Assembly: GCF_000761245.1 (NCBI RefSeq) | Contig: NZ_AWOR01000001.1 | Coordinates: 620,001-684,000 of the forward strand | Length of the DNA: 64,000 bases | DNA from: Comamonas testosteroni | GTDB lineage: Bacteria; Pseudomonadota; Gammaproteobacteria; Burkholderiales; Burkholderiaceae_C | Direction of reading: 5' to 3' | Shown: positions 11,004-20,394 of the stretch, piece by piece | Layout of the letters: each line of letters opens with the position of its first letter | How positions within the stretch are numbered: position 1 is the stretch's first letter | Translations under genes and position numbers: made by a program | The notes under the pieces: model-generated | The model's database searches: none | What the model saw: only the letters and a program-made list of their open reading frames with translations | What the model was told of the DNA's origin: nothing

Positions 11004-11088
11004 CCAGCAAGGGCCGTCCTGCAGCGTGGGCTGCCCCAGCAAAGGCCGTCGTCCCCCTTGGGGGAAGGCGCGCAGTGACTCAGGGGGT
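11004..11088 (-). repeat. Family B intergenic repeat, copy 3 (3' of leuC)
   Basis: On the minus strand it begins at the leuC stop (TAACCCCCTGAG), continues with CGCGCCTTCCCCC/GGGGGACGACGG hairpin-forming sequence, and ends GGACGGCCCTTGCTGG. It fills most of the leuC-leuD gap. Confidence 0.78.
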
Positions 11089-12509
11089 TACGCAAATTTA
11101 CGGATGTCCACAAAGTGGCCGTGGATGGCAGCCGCAGCGGCCATGGCGGGGCTGACGAGGTGGGTGCGGCCACCGGCGCCCTGACGGCCTTCGAAGTTGC
11201 GGTTCGAGGTCGACGCGCAGCGCTCGCCGGGCTCCAGACGGTCGGCGTTCATGGCCAGGCACATGGAGCAGCCGGGTTCGCGCCATTCAAAGCCGGCGGC
11301 CTTGAAGATCTGGTCCAGGCCTTCACGCTCGGCCTGTTCCTTGACCAGGCCGGAGCCGGGCACGACCATGGCCAGCTTGATGTTCTTGGCGACCTTCTGG
11401 CCCAGCTTCTTGACCACGGCCGCGGCTTCGCGCATGTCCTCGATGCGGCTGTTGGTGCAGGAGCCGATGAACACCTTGTCGACAAAGATGTCGTTGATGG
11501 GCTTGCCGGGCGTAAGCGCCATATAGGTCAGCGCCCGCTCGATGGCGCCGCGCTTGTTGGAGTCCTTTTCCTTGTCGGGATCGGGAACGACGGCATCGAT
11601 GCCCAGCACCATCTCGGGGCTGGTGCCCCAGGTCACCTGGGGCACGATGTCGGCGGCGTTCAGCTCCACCACATGGTCGAACTTCGCATCGGCATCGGAA
11701 TGCAGTGTCTTCCAGTAGCCGACGGCGGCATCCCATTCGCCGCCCGTGGGCGCCAGGGGGCGGCCCTTGATGTAGTTGATGGTCTTGTCGTCCACGGCCA
11801 CGAGACCTGCACGGGCACCGCCTTCGATGGCCATGTTGCAGACCGTCATGCGGCCTTCCACGCTCAGGTCACGGATGGCTTCGCCGGCAAACTCTATGGT
11901 GTAGCCCGTGCCGCCGGCGGTGCCGATCTTGCCGATGATGGCCAGCACGATGTCCTTGGCGGTGATGCCGGGCGCGACCTTGCCGTTGACCTGCACCAGC
12001 ATGTTCTTGGCCTTCTTGGCCAGCAGGGTCTGGGTGGCCATCACATGCTCGACCTCGGAGGTGCCGATGCCGTGGGCCAGCGCGCCGAAAGCGCCATGGG
12101 TGGAGGTGTGGCTGTCGCCGCAGACCACGGTCATGCCAGGCAGGGTCGCGCCTTGCTCGGGGCCCATGACGTGAACAATGCCCTGGCCCTTGTCCATGAA
12201 GGGGAAGAAGGCGGCCGAGCCGAACTCGGCAATATTGCTGTTCAGCGTGGTGATCTGTTCCTTGCTGATGGGGTCGGCAATGCCGTCATAGCCGCGCTCC
12301 CAGCCGTCGGTGGGGGTGTTGTGGTCGGCCGTGGCCACGACCGAGCTGACGCGCCACAGCTTGCGCCCGGCCATGCGCAGGCCTTCAAAGGCCTGGGGGC
12401 TGGTGACTTCGTGCACCAGATGGCGGTCGATATAGAGGACAGAGGTGCCGTCTTCCTCGGTGTGAACGACGTGCTCGTCAAAAATCTTGTCGTAGAGGGT
12501 GCGTCCCAT
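11088..12509 (-). CDS. leuC: 3-Isopropylmalate dehydratase large subunit
   Basis: LeuC is an aconitase-family [4Fe-4S] enzyme that, with LeuD, isomerises 2- to 3-isopropylmalate. The cluster cysteines are in GSCTNSR and [28 protein letters not shown] and RNFEGRQG are hallmark motifs. The length of 473 aa is normal. A LysR gene lies 57 nt upstream on the same strand, so regulator and leuC may share a transcript. Confidence 0.97.
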   Translation of the reverse strand: MGRTLYDKIFDEHVVHTEEDGTSVLYIDRHLVHEVTSPQAFEGLRMAGRKLWRVSSVVATADHNTPTDGWERGYDGIADPISKEQITTLNSNIAEFGSAAFFPFMDKGQGIVHVMGPEQGATLPGMTVVCGDSHTSTHGAFGALAHGIGTSEVEHVMATQTLLAKKAKNMLVQVNGKVAPGITAKDIVLAIIGKIGTAGGTGYTIEFAGEAIRDLSVEGRMTVCNMAIEGGARAGLVAVDDKTINYIKGRPLAPTGGEWDAAVGYWKTLHSDADAKFDHVVELNAADIVPQVTWGTSPEMVLGIDAVVPDPDKEKDSNKRGAIERALTYMALTPGKPINDIFVDKVFIGSCTNSRIEDMREAAAVVKKLGQKVAKNIKLAMVVPGSGLVKEQAEREGLDQIFKAAGFEWREPGCSMCLAMNADRLEPGERCASTSNRNFEGRQGAGGRTHLVSPAMAAAAAIHGHFVDIRKFA

Positions 12510-12566
12510 GGTGGTCTCGTGAGGTTGGTTTGTTGGGAGGATTCTGTTGTGGCTTGATGCGATGTT

Positions 12567-13535
12567 TCAAGCCTTGGCACTGGCAGGGCAGAGGTGATCG
12601 ACCAGCAAGCGGGTGGTCACCGGCAGCGCTTCAAAGTCGCGGGCCACCACGCACAGTTCGCGGTGCGCCCAGTCGTCGGTGAGCTGCACGGCACGCAGAT
12701 GACCCACGCCATGCATTAGCTCGAATGCGCGGTCGGGCAGCAGGCCCAGTCCCAGGCCGTTGTCGATCATGCGGCACATGGCGTCCAGGCTGGTGACCTG
12801 GATGCGCTGGTGCAGCGGATGACCGGCCTGGGCTGCGGCAGCACGCATGGCCAGGCTGATCGAGGAGCCGGCATGCAGGCTGACGATGTCCCATTCCAGC
12901 ACTTCCGTGAAGGCGACGCTTTCGCGCTCGGCCAGGGCATGGCGCTCGGGCACGACGACGACCAATCGGTCTTTGCGATAGCTGCGGTACTGCAGCGGCA
13001 CATTGCCCTGGATCAGCTGCACGGTGGCCTGCTGGCCTTCGCTGCTCCTGATATTGCCCAGCGTGCAGATGCCGATATCGGCCGTGCCCTCGGCCACGGC
13101 GCTCAGCACGTCGGGGCTCAGGTGTTCCTGCAGATCGATCTTGATCTGGCTGTGCTCGCGCGCAAACGCCCCCAGGTCCTCGGGCAGAAACTGAACGATG
13201 GCCGACATATTGGCGTGCATGCGCACATGGCCGCGCACGCCGTCGGCATATTCGGAGAGCTCGCCCTGCATGCGCTCCAGCCCGTAGAGCACATTGCGCG
13301 CATGGTGCAGCAGGCTCTCGCCGGCCGGCGTCAGCGTCACGCCGCGGCTGTGGCGATAGAGCAGGGCGGTGTCCACCGTCGCTTCCAGGTCGGACAAGCG
13401 CTTGCTGACGGCCGAGGCCGCAATGAACTCGCGTTCAGCGGCGCGGCCAATGCTGCCCAGTTCGCACACGGCGACGAACAGCTGAAGCGAGGTGAGATCG
13501 ATGCGGCGCGCAAAACTGCGCTCTGAATTCTTCAT
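12567..13535 (-). CDS. LysR-family transcriptional regulator next to leuC
   Basis: This 322-aa protein has an N-terminal winged helix-turn-helix at about residues 14-73 (LQLFVAVCELGSIGRAA..AVSKRLSDLE..RGVTLTPAG) and a periplasmic-binding-like effector domain. LysR genes sit upstream of leuCDB in several beta-proteobacteria, so a role in controlling leu genes, or autoregulation, is a reasonable inference, but the effector is unknown. The gene points toward leuC rather than away from it, so it would be read through into leuC. Upstream it has three GATGGGT motifs. Confidence 0.85.
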   Translation of the reverse strand: MKNSERSFARRIDLTSLQLFVAVCELGSIGRAAEREFIAASAVSKRLSDLEATVDTALLYRHSRGVTLTPAGESLLHHARNVLYGLERMQGELSEYADGVRGHVRMHANMSAIVQFLPEDLGAFAREHSQIKIDLQEHLSPDVLSAVAEGTADIGICTLGNIRSSEGQQATVQLIQGNVPLQYRSYRKDRLVVVVPERHALAERESVAFTEVLEWDIVSLHAGSSISLAMRAAAAQAGHPLHQRIQVTSLDAMCRMIDNGLGLGLLPDRAFELMHGVGHLRAVQLTDDWAHRELCVVARDFEALPVTTRLLVDHLCPASAKA

Positions 13536-13620
13536 GGGGTAGGCTCAAGTCCTCTCGTTTCGAGAAGTTTTCAGCATTTTTACCGATTAATTCAGCTGCA
13601 TCCATCTTTGAATGAGATGT

Positions 13621-13676
13621 CTTGCTTGACGATGGGTAAATTTTGGAGATGGGTGATTTCTTGCTTTGCGATGGGT
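13621..13676. repeat. Direct repeats upstream of the LysR gene
   Basis: GATGGGT occurs three times, starting at 13631, 13648 and 13670. The first and third are embedded in a longer match, CTTGCTTGACGATGGGT versus CTTGCTTTGCGATGGGT. The spacing is not clearly helical. They may be regulator half-sites. Confidence 0.4.
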
Positions 13677-13800
13677 TGAGCTGACCTGGAAAAGCGATGT
13701 TGCATTTGTCAGTCTTGCGCACTTGCATTTTCATAGCGAAGACTCTAGATGCCAGAATCGTTCAAGCCTGATCCGGCCTGAGGGACAGAAGTCTTGCCGG

Positions 13801-13823
13801 TGCCGGAGTTCCGGCATTTTTTT
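13801..13823 (+). terminator. Orphan plus-strand terminator hairpin
   Basis: TGCCGGA-gt-TCCGGCA followed by seven T. No plus-strand gene precedes it. A second CCGGC at 13773-13777 could pair with GCCGG at 13796-13800 or 13802-13806, which would allow alternative folds, so it might end a small RNA or attenuate the Sel1-gene leader. Confidence 0.6.
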
Positions 13824-13885
13824 ACAAAGTAAATCGTCAGTAAAGCAGCCCAGAATCGACGCTATTCGCTGCAAAAATGTGAGTC

Positions 13886-15190
13886 ATGAGAGTTCCCAAC
13901 CATCCGATGTCCGACAGTGAGCCTACCGAGTTGCCAGCTATGGCTTCTGGGGCGCCCCTCTTGCACCGCAGCCGTTGCTGGGGTCAGGTCTGCCTGCTGG
14001 CAGCTGCGCTGGCGCTGGGCGGCACTGCCTTGCCAGCTGTGGCCAAAGGCAAGACCCCGGCCAAATCCAGTGCGGCCGCACCAGCCAAATCGTCCAAGTC
14101 CACCAAGAGCACGACTGTAGGTGCTGCCAAATCTTCTTCGGCCAAGTCCGCCGGCAAGGCCGGTAAAAAAGGGCGCACCGGCCGCAATGCAGCGGTCGCT
14201 GGTGCTGCGGCAGCAGGTGCGGCCGCGGCTGCGCCGCTGGGCCGTGAGCATTGGACGCCGGAGGCCAGGAGCAATCAGGCCGAAGATGCCAAGGAGCTGG
14301 CCGCCGTGCGTGCAGCAGCACAGACAGGCGACGCCAAGGCCCAGTATCTGCTGGGCTCGCGCTACCGTTTTGGCAAAGGTGTGAATCAGGACCTGGCACA
14401 GGCCGTGCACTGGTATCGCCAGTCGGCTGACCAGGGCTATGCACCTGCGCAATCCGATCTGGGAGTGCTCTACGCCAATGGGCGGGGCGTGACTCTGGAC
14501 GAGGCGCAGGCCGTGAACTGGTACCGCAAGGCGGCAGAGCAGGGCGACGGCATCGCCCAGAACAATCTGGGTCTGATGTATGCCGAGGGCCGCGGCGTGG
14601 CGGCCGATGATGCACAGGCTGTGCAATGGTTCGAGCGTTCGGCCAAAAGCGGCGAGGCTGCAGGTCAGTACAGCCTGGGGGTGATGCTCTCCAGCGGCCG
14701 GGGCGTCAAGGAGGACGGTCGGGCCGCCCTGCAATGGTTTGAACAGGCGGCCGAGAAAGGCCATGCCGACGCCCAGTACAACACCGGCATGATCTATGCT
14801 GTAGGCGCTCTGGTGCCGCAGGATCTGACGCGCGCGGCGCGGTGGCTGGAAAAGTCCGCCGCTCAGGGCAATGCGGCGGCTCAGTCGTCTTTGGGCTTTC
14901 TGTATGCCAACGGCCAGGGTGTGCCGCAGGATGCAGGCCAGGCGGCGCGCTGGTTCGATCGCGCAGCCAAGCAGGGCTACACACTGGCGCAGTCGAATCT
15001 GGCAGCCATGTATGTCAGCGGTCAGGGGGTCCAAAAAGACATGGGCAAGGCCTATTTCTGGCTGGCCATCGCTCATGCCAAGGATCCCTCGCTGCAAAGC
15101 CGCATGCAGGCGGCGGAGCAGGCATTGAGCGCCGCAGAGCGGCTTAAGGTGCAGCGCGAGGTGCGCAACTGGAAGCCCGGCAAGGAGTGA
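13886..15190 (+). CDS. Secreted Sel1-like repeat (SLR) protein
   Basis: This 434-aa protein has an N-terminal hydrophobic segment at about residues 34-52 (WGQVCLLAAALALGG) that looks like a signal peptide or anchor, then a Lys/Ala/Ser-rich linker (about 53-118). Seven 36-residue Sel1 repeats follow at about 150-401, each with the pattern AQxxLGxxYxxGxGVxxDxxxAxxWxxxAAxxG. Sel1 repeats form alpha-solenoids that bind partners. The partner here is unknown, and a periplasmic or envelope role is inference. The start is uncertain: in-frame ATGs at residues 8 and 19 would shorten the n-region. Confidence 0.85.
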   Translation: MRVPNHPMSDSEPTELPAMASGAPLLHRSRCWGQVCLLAAALALGGTALPAVAKGKTPAKSSAAAPAKSSKSTKSTTVGAAKSSSAKSAGKAGKKGRTGRNAAVAGAAAAGAAAAAPLGREHWTPEARSNQAEDAKELAAVRAAAQTGDAKAQYLLGSRYRFGKGVNQDLAQAVHWYRQSADQGYAPAQSDLGVLYANGRGVTLDEAQAVNWYRKAAEQGDGIAQNNLGLMYAEGRGVAADDAQAVQWFERSAKSGEAAGQYSLGVMLSSGRGVKEDGRAALQWFEQAAEKGHADAQYNTGMIYAVGALVPQDLTRAARWLEKSAAQGNAAAQSSLGFLYANGQGVPQDAGQAARWFDRAAKQGYTLAQSNLAAMYVSGQGVQKDMGKAYFWLAIAHAKDPSLQSRMQAAEQALSAAERLKVQREVRNWKPGKE

Positions 15191-15204
15191 TTGACGCGCC
15201 ATGA

Positions 15205-15238
15205 AAAAAGCCCATCAGGTATTGCCGATGGGCTTTTT
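15205..15238. terminator. Bidirectional terminator between the Sel1 gene and dnaJ
   Basis: AAAAAAGCCCATC and GATGGGCTTTTT form the arms, with a 10-nt loop and T-runs on both strands. It lies 15 nt past each convergent gene. Confidence 0.9.
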
Positions 15239-15253
15239 GTTGGGTGCAGGGGC

Positions 15254-16390
15254 TTAGCTGAAGAAGCTCTTCAGGCGGTCCGTCCAGCTTTCGCCGCTGG
15301 GCGAATGCTTGGAGCCGCCTTTCTTGAGGGATTCGTCCAGGTCCTTGAGCAGCTTGCGCTGGTACTCGGTGAGCTTGACCGGAGTCTCCACCACGATGTG
15401 GCAGTACAGATCGCCGGGGTAGCTGGAGCGAATGCCCTTGATGCCCTTGCCGCGCAGGCGGAACTGCTTGCCGGCTTGCGTGCCTTCGGGAATGTCGATC
15501 GCAGCCTTGCCTTGCAGCGTGGGTACTTCGATCTCGCCACCCAGGGCGGCGGTGATGAAGCTCACGGGCACGTTGCAGTGCAGATCGTCGCCGTCGCGCT
15601 CGAAGATGTCATGGTCCTTGACGCGAATCTCGATATAGAGGTCGCCTGCCGGCCCGCCATTGGTGCCGGGCTCGCCATTGCCTGCCGAGCGGATGCGCAT
15701 GCCGTCGTCGATGCCGGCGGGAATCTTCACTTCCAGCGTCTTTTGGCGCTTGACCTTGCCCTGGCCGCCGCAGGATGTGCAGGGCTCGGGGATGATCTTT
15801 CCCGTGCCACGGCAGTGCGGGCAGGTCTGCTGCACGCTGAAAAAGCCCTGGCGCATCTGCACCGTGCCCATGCCGTTGCAGGTGGTGCAGGTCTTGGTGC
15901 TGGTGCCGGGCTTGGCGCCGCTGCCGCTGCAGGTGTCGCAGCTGTCCCAGCTCGGAATGCGGATCTGGGCATCCTTGCCCTTGGCAGCCTCTTCCAGGGT
16001 GATTTCCATGGAGTAGCTGAGGTCGTTGCCGCGGTAGACCTGGCGGCCGCCGCGACCGCCGCGGCCGCCGCCGCCGCCGTTGAACATATCGCCAAAGATG
16101 TCGCCAAAGGCCTCGGCAAAGCCACCAAAGCCCTCGCCGCCGCCCATGCCGCGATTGGGGTCCACGCCGGCATGGCCGTACTGGTCGTAGGCCGCGCGTT
16201 TCTGGCTATCGGAAAGCATCTCGTAGGCCTCTTTGACCTCCTTGAACTTTTCCTCGGCTTCCTTGGCCTTGTCGCCCTGATTGCGGTCAGGGTGGAACTT
16301 CATCGCCAGCTTGCGATAGGCCTTCTTGATGTCATCGTCCGAGGCGCTTTTGGCAACGCCCAGAACTTCATAGTAGTCACGTTTGGACAT
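15254..16390 (-). CDS. dnaJ: Chaperone DnaJ (Hsp40)
   Basis: DnaJ delivers unfolded clients to DnaK and stimulates its ATPase. The J-domain is at residues 1-70 with HPD at 33-35; a G/F-rich region follows ([11 protein letters not shown]). The zinc-binding domain has four CxxCxGxG-type repeats ([32 protein letters not shown]), so this is a class A protein. The length of 378 aa is normal. It follows dnaK by 100 nt on the same strand with a GC-rich hairpin between them, as in other grpE-dnaK-dnaJ operons. Confidence 0.98.
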   Translation of the reverse strand: MSKRDYYEVLGVAKSASDDDIKKAYRKLAMKFHPDRNQGDKAKEAEEKFKEVKEAYEMLSDSQKRAAYDQYGHAGVDPNRGMGGGEGFGGFAEAFGDIFGDMFNGGGGGRGGRGGRQVYRGNDLSYSMEITLEEAAKGKDAQIRIPSWDSCDTCSGSGAKPGTSTKTCTTCNGMGTVQMRQGFFSVQQTCPHCRGTGKIIPEPCTSCGGQGKVKRQKTLEVKIPAGIDDGMRIRSAGNGEPGTNGGPAGDLYIEIRVKDHDIFERDGDDLHCNVPVSFITAALGGEIEVPTLQGKAAIDIPEGTQAGKQFRLRGKGIKGIRSSYPGDLYCHIVVETPVKLTEYQRKLLKDLDESLKKGGSKHSPSGESWTDRLKSFFS

Positions 16391-16419
16391 GTGAGTTTTC
16401 GGTCGGATGGAACAGGAAC

Positions 16420-16450
16420 GCCGCGCCAGCTCCTGAGAGCCCGGCGCGGC
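16420..16450 (-). promoter_or_regulatory. Hairpin between dnaK and dnaJ
   Basis: The perfect 8-bp arms GCCGCGCC / GGCGCGGC enclose about 15 nt, with no T-run. It could lower dnaJ expression relative to dnaK or mark an mRNA processing point; this is inference. Confidence 0.4.
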
Positions 16451-16490
16451 GGCAAGCGGTCAATGGTTTGAGGCCAGGACCTGCCCGCGC

Positions 16491-18425
16491 TTAGTCCTTC
16501 TTGACTTCCTTGACTTCGGCGTCAACCACGTTGTCGTCAGCGGCAGCCGATGAGCTGGCACCGGCGGAAGCTGCCGCGGCAGCTTCGGCACCGCCAGCGG
16601 CCTGTGCGCCGGCGTACATCTTCTCGCCCAGCTTCTGGCTGGCCGTCATCAGGGCCGTGGTCTTGGCGTCGATGCTGTCCTTGTCCTCGCCCTTGAGCGC
16701 TTCTTCCAGCTCCTTGACGGCGGTTTCGATGGCGCTCTTTTCGGCGGCATCGAGCTTGTCGCCATGCTCGGCCAGGCTCTTGTTGACGCTGTGAACAGCG
16801 GCTTCGCCCTGGTTCTTGGCGGTCACCAGCTCCAGCTTCTTCTTGTCGTCGGCTGCGTTCAGCTCAGCATCCTTGACCATGTTCTGGATTTCTTCTTCCG
16901 ACAGGCCAGAGTTCGCCTTGATGGTGATCTTGTTTTCCTTGCCGGAAGCCTTGTCCTTGGCCGACACGTTCAGGATGCCGTTGGCGTCGATGTCGAAGGT
17001 CACTTCAATCTGAGGCGTGCCACGCGATGCGGGCGGGATGCCTTCCAGGTTGAACTCGCCCAGCATCTTGTTGGCGCTGGCGATCTCGCGCTCGCCCTGG
17101 AACACCTTGATGGTCACGGCAGGCTGGTTGTCTTCAGCCGTGGAGAAGGTCTGCGCGAACTTGGTGGGGATGGTCGTGTTCTTGCTGATCATCTTGGTCA
17201 TGACGCCGCCCAGGGTTTCGATACCCAGAGACAGGGGAGTCACGTCCAGCAGCAGCACGTCGGAGCGCTCGCCACCCAGCACCTGGCCCTGCACGGCAGC
17301 GCCCACGGCCACGGCTTCGTCGGGGTTCACATCCTTGCGGGGATCCTTGCCGAAGAATTCCTTGACCTTTTCCTGCACCTTGGGCATGCGGCTCATGCCG
17401 CCGACCAGGATCACGTCGTGGATGTCGGAGACCGAGATGCCCGCATCCTTGATGGCGGTGCGGCAAGGCGCAATCGTGCGCTCGATCAGATCGTCCACAA
17501 GGCTTTCCAGCTTGGCGCGGGTCAGCTTGATGTTCAGGTGCTTGGGGCCTGTGGCATCGGCTGTGATGTAGGGCAGGTTGATGTCGGTCTGTGCGGAGTT
17601 CGACAGCTCGATCTTGGCCTTTTCAGCAGCTTCCTTCAGGCGCTGCAGGGCCAGCACATCCTTGGACAGGTCGACGCCTTGTTCCTTCTTGAACTCGTCG
17701 ATGATGTAGTTGATGATGCGCTGGTCGAAATCTTCGCCGCCCAGGAAGGTGTCGCCGTTGGTCGACAGCACTTCGAACTGCTTTTCGCCGTCCACGTCGG
17801 CGATTTCGATGATGGAGACGTCGAAAGTGCCGCCACCCAGGTCATACACGGCCACCTTGCGGTCGCCCTTGCCCACCTTGTCCAGGCCGAAGGCCAGGGC
17901 AGCAGCGGTAGGTTCGTTGATGATGCGCTTGACTTCCAGACCCGCAATGCGGCCGGCATCCTTGGTCGCCTGGCGCTGTGCGTCGTTGAAGTACGCAGGC
18001 ACGGTAATCACGGCCTCGGTCACGGGCTCGCCCAGGAAGTCCTCTGCGGTCTTCTTCATCTTGCGCAGCACTTCGGCGCTGATCTGGGGAGGAGCCAGCT
18101 TCTGGTCGCGCACTTGCACCCAGGCGTCGCCGTTGTCGGCCTTGACGATCTGGAAGGGCATCAGATCGATGTCCTTTTGCACCTCGGCTTCGGCAAACTT
18201 GCGGCCGATCAGGCGCTTGGCAGCGTAGATGGTGTTCTTGGGGTTGGTGACGGCCTGGCGCTTGGCGGATGCGCCCACCAGGATTTCGCCGTCTTCTTGA
18301 TAGGCAACGATGGAGGGGGTGGTACGGGCACCTTCGCTGTTCTCGATCACGCGGGTGTTGTTACCCTCCATGATGGCGACGCAGCTGTTGGTGGTGCCCA
18401 GGTCAATACCGATGATTTTTCCCAT
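16491..18425 (-). CDS. dnaK: Chaperone DnaK (Hsp70)
   Basis: DnaK is the ATP-dependent Hsp70 that binds exposed hydrophobic stretches with DnaJ and GrpE. The ATG is set by the family start [17 protein letters not shown] and a GGAGAG Shine-Dalgarno; an in-frame codon 14 residues upstream would add a non-conserved leader. The nucleotide domain motifs ([30 protein letters not shown]) and the substrate-binding domain are intact. The 644-aa protein ends in an Ala/Ser-rich tail, then [10 protein letters not shown]. It is the middle gene of grpE-dnaK-dnaJ. Confidence 0.99.
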   Translation of the reverse strand: MGKIIGIDLGTTNSCVAIMEGNNTRVIENSEGARTTPSIVAYQEDGEILVGASAKRQAVTNPKNTIYAAKRLIGRKFAEAEVQKDIDLMPFQIVKADNGDAWVQVRDQKLAPPQISAEVLRKMKKTAEDFLGEPVTEAVITVPAYFNDAQRQATKDAGRIAGLEVKRIINEPTAAALAFGLDKVGKGDRKVAVYDLGGGTFDVSIIEIADVDGEKQFEVLSTNGDTFLGGEDFDQRIINYIIDEFKKEQGVDLSKDVLALQRLKEAAEKAKIELSNSAQTDINLPYITADATGPKHLNIKLTRAKLESLVDDLIERTIAPCRTAIKDAGISVSDIHDVILVGGMSRMPKVQEKVKEFFGKDPRKDVNPDEAVAVGAAVQGQVLGGERSDVLLLDVTPLSLGIETLGGVMTKMISKNTTIPTKFAQTFSTAEDNQPAVTIKVFQGEREIASANKMLGEFNLEGIPPASRGTPQIEVTFDIDANGILNVSAKDKASGKENKITIKANSGLSEEEIQNMVKDAELNAADDKKKLELVTAKNQGEAAVHSVNKSLAEHGDKLDAAEKSAIETAVKELEEALKGEDKDSIDAKTTALMTASQKLGEKMYAGAQAAGGAEAAAAASAGASSSAAADDNVVDAEVKEVKKD

Positions 18426-18486
18426 AATTCTCTCCGTAATCTGTTGAATGTTTGCTTGATTCGTCACTTGTGGGCGTAGTGGCCGG

Positions 18487-18514
18487 CTTCAAGAGTCGTC
18501 ACTCACAATTTTTT
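18487..18514 (-). promoter_or_regulatory. Possible second heat-shock promoter before dnaK
   Basis: On the minus strand CTTGAAG lies about 13 nt before CCACAAGT in the grpE-dnaK gap. The -35 is close to the sigma-32 consensus CTTGAAA but the -10 is weak, so this is only a candidate. The right boundary is approximate. Confidence 0.2.
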
Positions 18515-18549
18515 GCCCTGACGGTGGGTTTTTCTTCTGTCTTGCTGGC

Positions 18550-19095
18550 TCAGCCCTGGGCCACGGTCACCAGCGCGGGACGCAGGATGCGATCGGCGAT
18601 CACATAGCCCTTTTGCAGCACGGCCACCACGGTGTTGGCGGGCTGGTCGGCGGGAACCATGGAGATGGCCTGGTGGTGGTGAGGGTCGAACTTCTCGCCG
18701 GCAGCGGGGTTGATGGCAAGGACCTTGTTGCGTTCCAGGGCCGCATTCAGCTGGCGCAGGGTGGCGTCCGAGCCTTCGCGCAGTTGCTCGGGCGTGGCGT
18801 TCTGGATGGTCAGGGCCGCGTCCAGGCTGTCGATCACGGGCAACAGGCTTTCGGCAAAGCTCTCGATGCCGAACTTGCGCGCCTTGGCGACCTCTTCTTC
18901 GGCGCGGCGGCGCATGTTTTCGGCGTCGGCCTTGGCACGCAGGTATTGGTCGGCCAGATCGGCACTCTTGGCCTTGAGTTCTTCCAGCTCGGCCTGCAGA
19001 CGTCCCAGTTCGTCCGACGCATTGGCTGCCAGGGCCGCCTCCAGTTCCTCGGGGCTGGCGTCGTTGATGGAGTTGGGGTTGTGGTTCTCGGTCAT
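18550..19095 (-). CDS. grpE: Nucleotide exchange factor GrpE
   Basis: GrpE is a dimer that releases ADP from DnaK. The 181-aa protein has an acidic, disordered N-terminus, a long coiled-coil helix ([30 protein letters not shown]) and a C-terminal beta domain with HHHQAISMV and [18 protein letters not shown], the GrpE signature. It is first in the heat-shock operon, 42 nt from a sigma-32-type promoter. Confidence 0.98.
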   Translation of the reverse strand: MTENHNPNSINDASPEELEAALAANASDELGRLQAELEELKAKSADLADQYLRAKADAENMRRRAEEEVAKARKFGIESFAESLLPVIDSLDAALTIQNATPEQLREGSDATLRQLNAALERNKVLAINPAAGEKFDPHHHQAISMVPADQPANTVVAVLQKGYVIADRILRPALVTVAQG

Positions 19096-19137
19096 AGGTG
19101 GTGAAGGTTTCTCAAAACTTAAGACAATCTGTCTGCC

Positions 19138-19165
19138 AGATGCGCTCCGGCAGGTCTATTTCAAG
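19138..19165 (-). promoter_or_regulatory. Sigma-32 heat-shock promoter of grpE-dnaK-dnaJ
   Basis: On the minus strand CTTGAAA, a perfect sigma-32 -35, is followed by 13 nt and GCGCATCT, which fits the -10 consensus CCCCATNT at all but two of the specified positions. It ends 42 nt before the grpE ATG. Confidence 0.75.
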
Positions 19166-19314
19166 ACCCGTGCTGCCCAATAAAGGGCGGCGGGCGCAGT
19201 AGCTGAGGTGAGTCTGCAGGATTCGCGGGGCATTCAAGGAGAGTAAGTGCTTGTGATTTCAGGACCTCTCGCCTTGATTGACCAATGGTAATCGCAGGTT
19301 TATAGGCCCCAGAG

Positions 19315-19344
19315 TGTACAGATAGTCTGCTGCTCGGCTAGAAT
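19315..19344 (+). promoter_or_regulatory. Housekeeping promoter of the rpsF operon
   Basis: TGTACA, an 18-nt spacer, then TAGAAT (5 of 6 to TATAAT). It would start transcription about 60 nt before rpsF, leaving room for an S6/S18-type leader. Confidence 0.5.
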
Positions 19345-19409
19345 CTAACGTTTTGCCTTGCCGCACCACTACAGACGCAGTGGGCGGCGTTTACCCAAAA
19401 GGAGTCGTT

Positions 19410-19772
19410 ATGCGTCATTACGAAATCATTTTGTTGATCCATCCGGATCAAAGCGAACAAGTTCCCGCGATGCTGGAGCGCTACAAGGGCATGATTGCCG
19501 CTGGTGGCGGCAAGGTGCACCGCGAAGAAGATTGGGGCCGTCGTCAGCTGGCTTACATGATCAACAAGCTCGCTAAGGCTCACTACCTGTGCCTGAACAT
19601 CGAAGCCGACCAGGCTGTGATGGCTGAACTGGAACACGCCTTCAAGTTCAATGATGCCGTGCTGCGTCACCTGACTGTGCAGAAGAAGAAGGCTGATACA
19701 GCTGCTTCCGCCATGATGAAGAGCGTTGAGCGCGAAGAAGCCCGCAAGGCCAACCAGGCCGAGCACGCTTAA
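19410..19772 (+). CDS. rpsF: 30S ribosomal protein bS6
   Basis: bS6 binds 16S rRNA in the platform with bS18. The start [18 protein letters not shown] is the family start and follows AAAAGGAG; an upstream in-frame ATG would add 19 non-conserved residues. [17 protein letters not shown] and HYLCLNIEA are typical. The 120-aa protein has a basic, charged C-terminal tail. It is first in rpsF-priB-rpsR-rplI. In many bacteria the bS6:bS18 complex controls its own operon through a leader hairpin. Confidence 0.98.
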   Translation: MRHYEIILLIHPDQSEQVPAMLERYKGMIAAGGGKVHREEDWGRRQLAYMINKLAKAHYLCLNIEADQAVMAELEHAFKFNDAVLRHLTVQKKKADTAASAMMKSVEREEARKANQAEHA

Positions 19773-19792
19773 TAGCATCAGACACTGAAGGA

Positions 19793-20083
19793 GTGGAAAA
19801 CCGCGTTGTATTGACGGGCCTTCTCGCAGAGCAAGCCGCTTTGCGCTACACGCCCGCCGGATTGCCGGCTCTGGATTTGCGAATTGAACACAGTTCGCAG
19901 CAACAAGAGCTGGGCAGTGCGCGCAACGTGACTGCATCTGTCAAGGCTGTTGCCTTTGGCGCTCTGGCTGAAAAGCTGGCCCGCCAAGCACCCGGGAGCC
20001 AATGGACCTTTCAAGGTTTTCTGGCTACGCCGCGCAATAGCAAGATGCTGGTTTTACACATTCAGGATATTCAACAAAATTAA
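19793..20083 (+). CDS. priB: Primosomal replication protein PriB
   Basis: PriB is a single OB-fold dimer that binds ssDNA and helps PriA and DnaT restart stalled forks. The 96-aa product aligns with E. coli PriB at the start (ENRVVLTG versus TNRLVLSG) and end (KMLVLHIQDIQQ). No ATG is available; the only plausible start is GTG, and the Shine-Dalgarno-like AAGGAG runs directly into it with no spacer. Translation may therefore depend on coupling to rpsF, whose stop is 20 nt upstream. The position between rpsF and rpsR is the classic one. Confidence 0.93.
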   Translation: MENRVVLTGLLAEQAALRYTPAGLPALDLRIEHSSQQQELGSARNVTASVKAVAFGALAEKLARQAPGSQWTFQGFLATPRNSKMLVLHIQDIQQN

Positions 20084-20101
20084 TTTTCAAGAGGTCCAGC
20101 A

Positions 20102-20383
20102 ATGGCCACGTTCAAGAAATTCAACAAGGACAAGCGTCCTAAGCGCAACACCCAGTCGCTGCTGTTCAAGCGCAAGCGTTTCTGCCGCTTCACAGTCGCC
20201 GGCGTCGAAGAAATCGACTACAAGGATGTCGACACCCTGCGTGACTTCATCGCTGAAAACGGCAAGATTGTGCCCGCACGCCTGACCGGCACGCGCGCCA
20301 TCTATCAGCGTCAGCTGAACACAGCCATCAAGCGCGCTCGCTTCCTGGCTATGCTGCCCTACTCTGACCAGCACAAGATCTAA
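20102..20383 (+). CDS. rpsR: 30S ribosomal protein bS18
   Basis: bS18 binds the 30S platform as a heterodimer with bS6. The 93-aa product carries [12 protein letters not shown] and the S18 signature ([22 protein letters not shown], split as DYKDVDTL and [12 protein letters not shown]). It is slightly longer than E. coli S18 because of the N-terminal [28 protein letters not shown] leader with a GAGG Shine-Dalgarno precedes the ATG. It is in the rpsF operon, 11 nt before rplI. Confidence 0.98.
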   Translation: MATFKKFNKDKRPKRNTQSLLFKRKRFCRFTVAGVEEIDYKDVDTLRDFIAENGKIVPARLTGTRAIYQRQLNTAIKRARFLAMLPYSDQHKI

Positions 20384-20394
20384 GGAGCACGACA

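Larger units (their letters stand above)
13536..13885. other. LysR-Sel1 divergent intergenic region
   Basis: It holds both start regions for two divergent genes. Near the LysR gene lie repeated GATGGGT motifs. Further right is a plus-strand terminator hairpin with no plus-strand gene in front of it. I could not fix either promoter. Confidence 0.5.
19096..19409. other. grpE-rpsF divergent promoter region
   Basis: It holds the minus-strand sigma-32-type promoter of grpE and, about 150 nt to the right, the plus-strand promoter of rpsF. Nothing else is recognised. Confidence 0.65.

Noticed and set aside
16764..18479. A 571-codon plus-strand open frame opposite dnaK
   Set aside because: dnaK is known for long antisense open frames caused by its codon pattern; no independent support.
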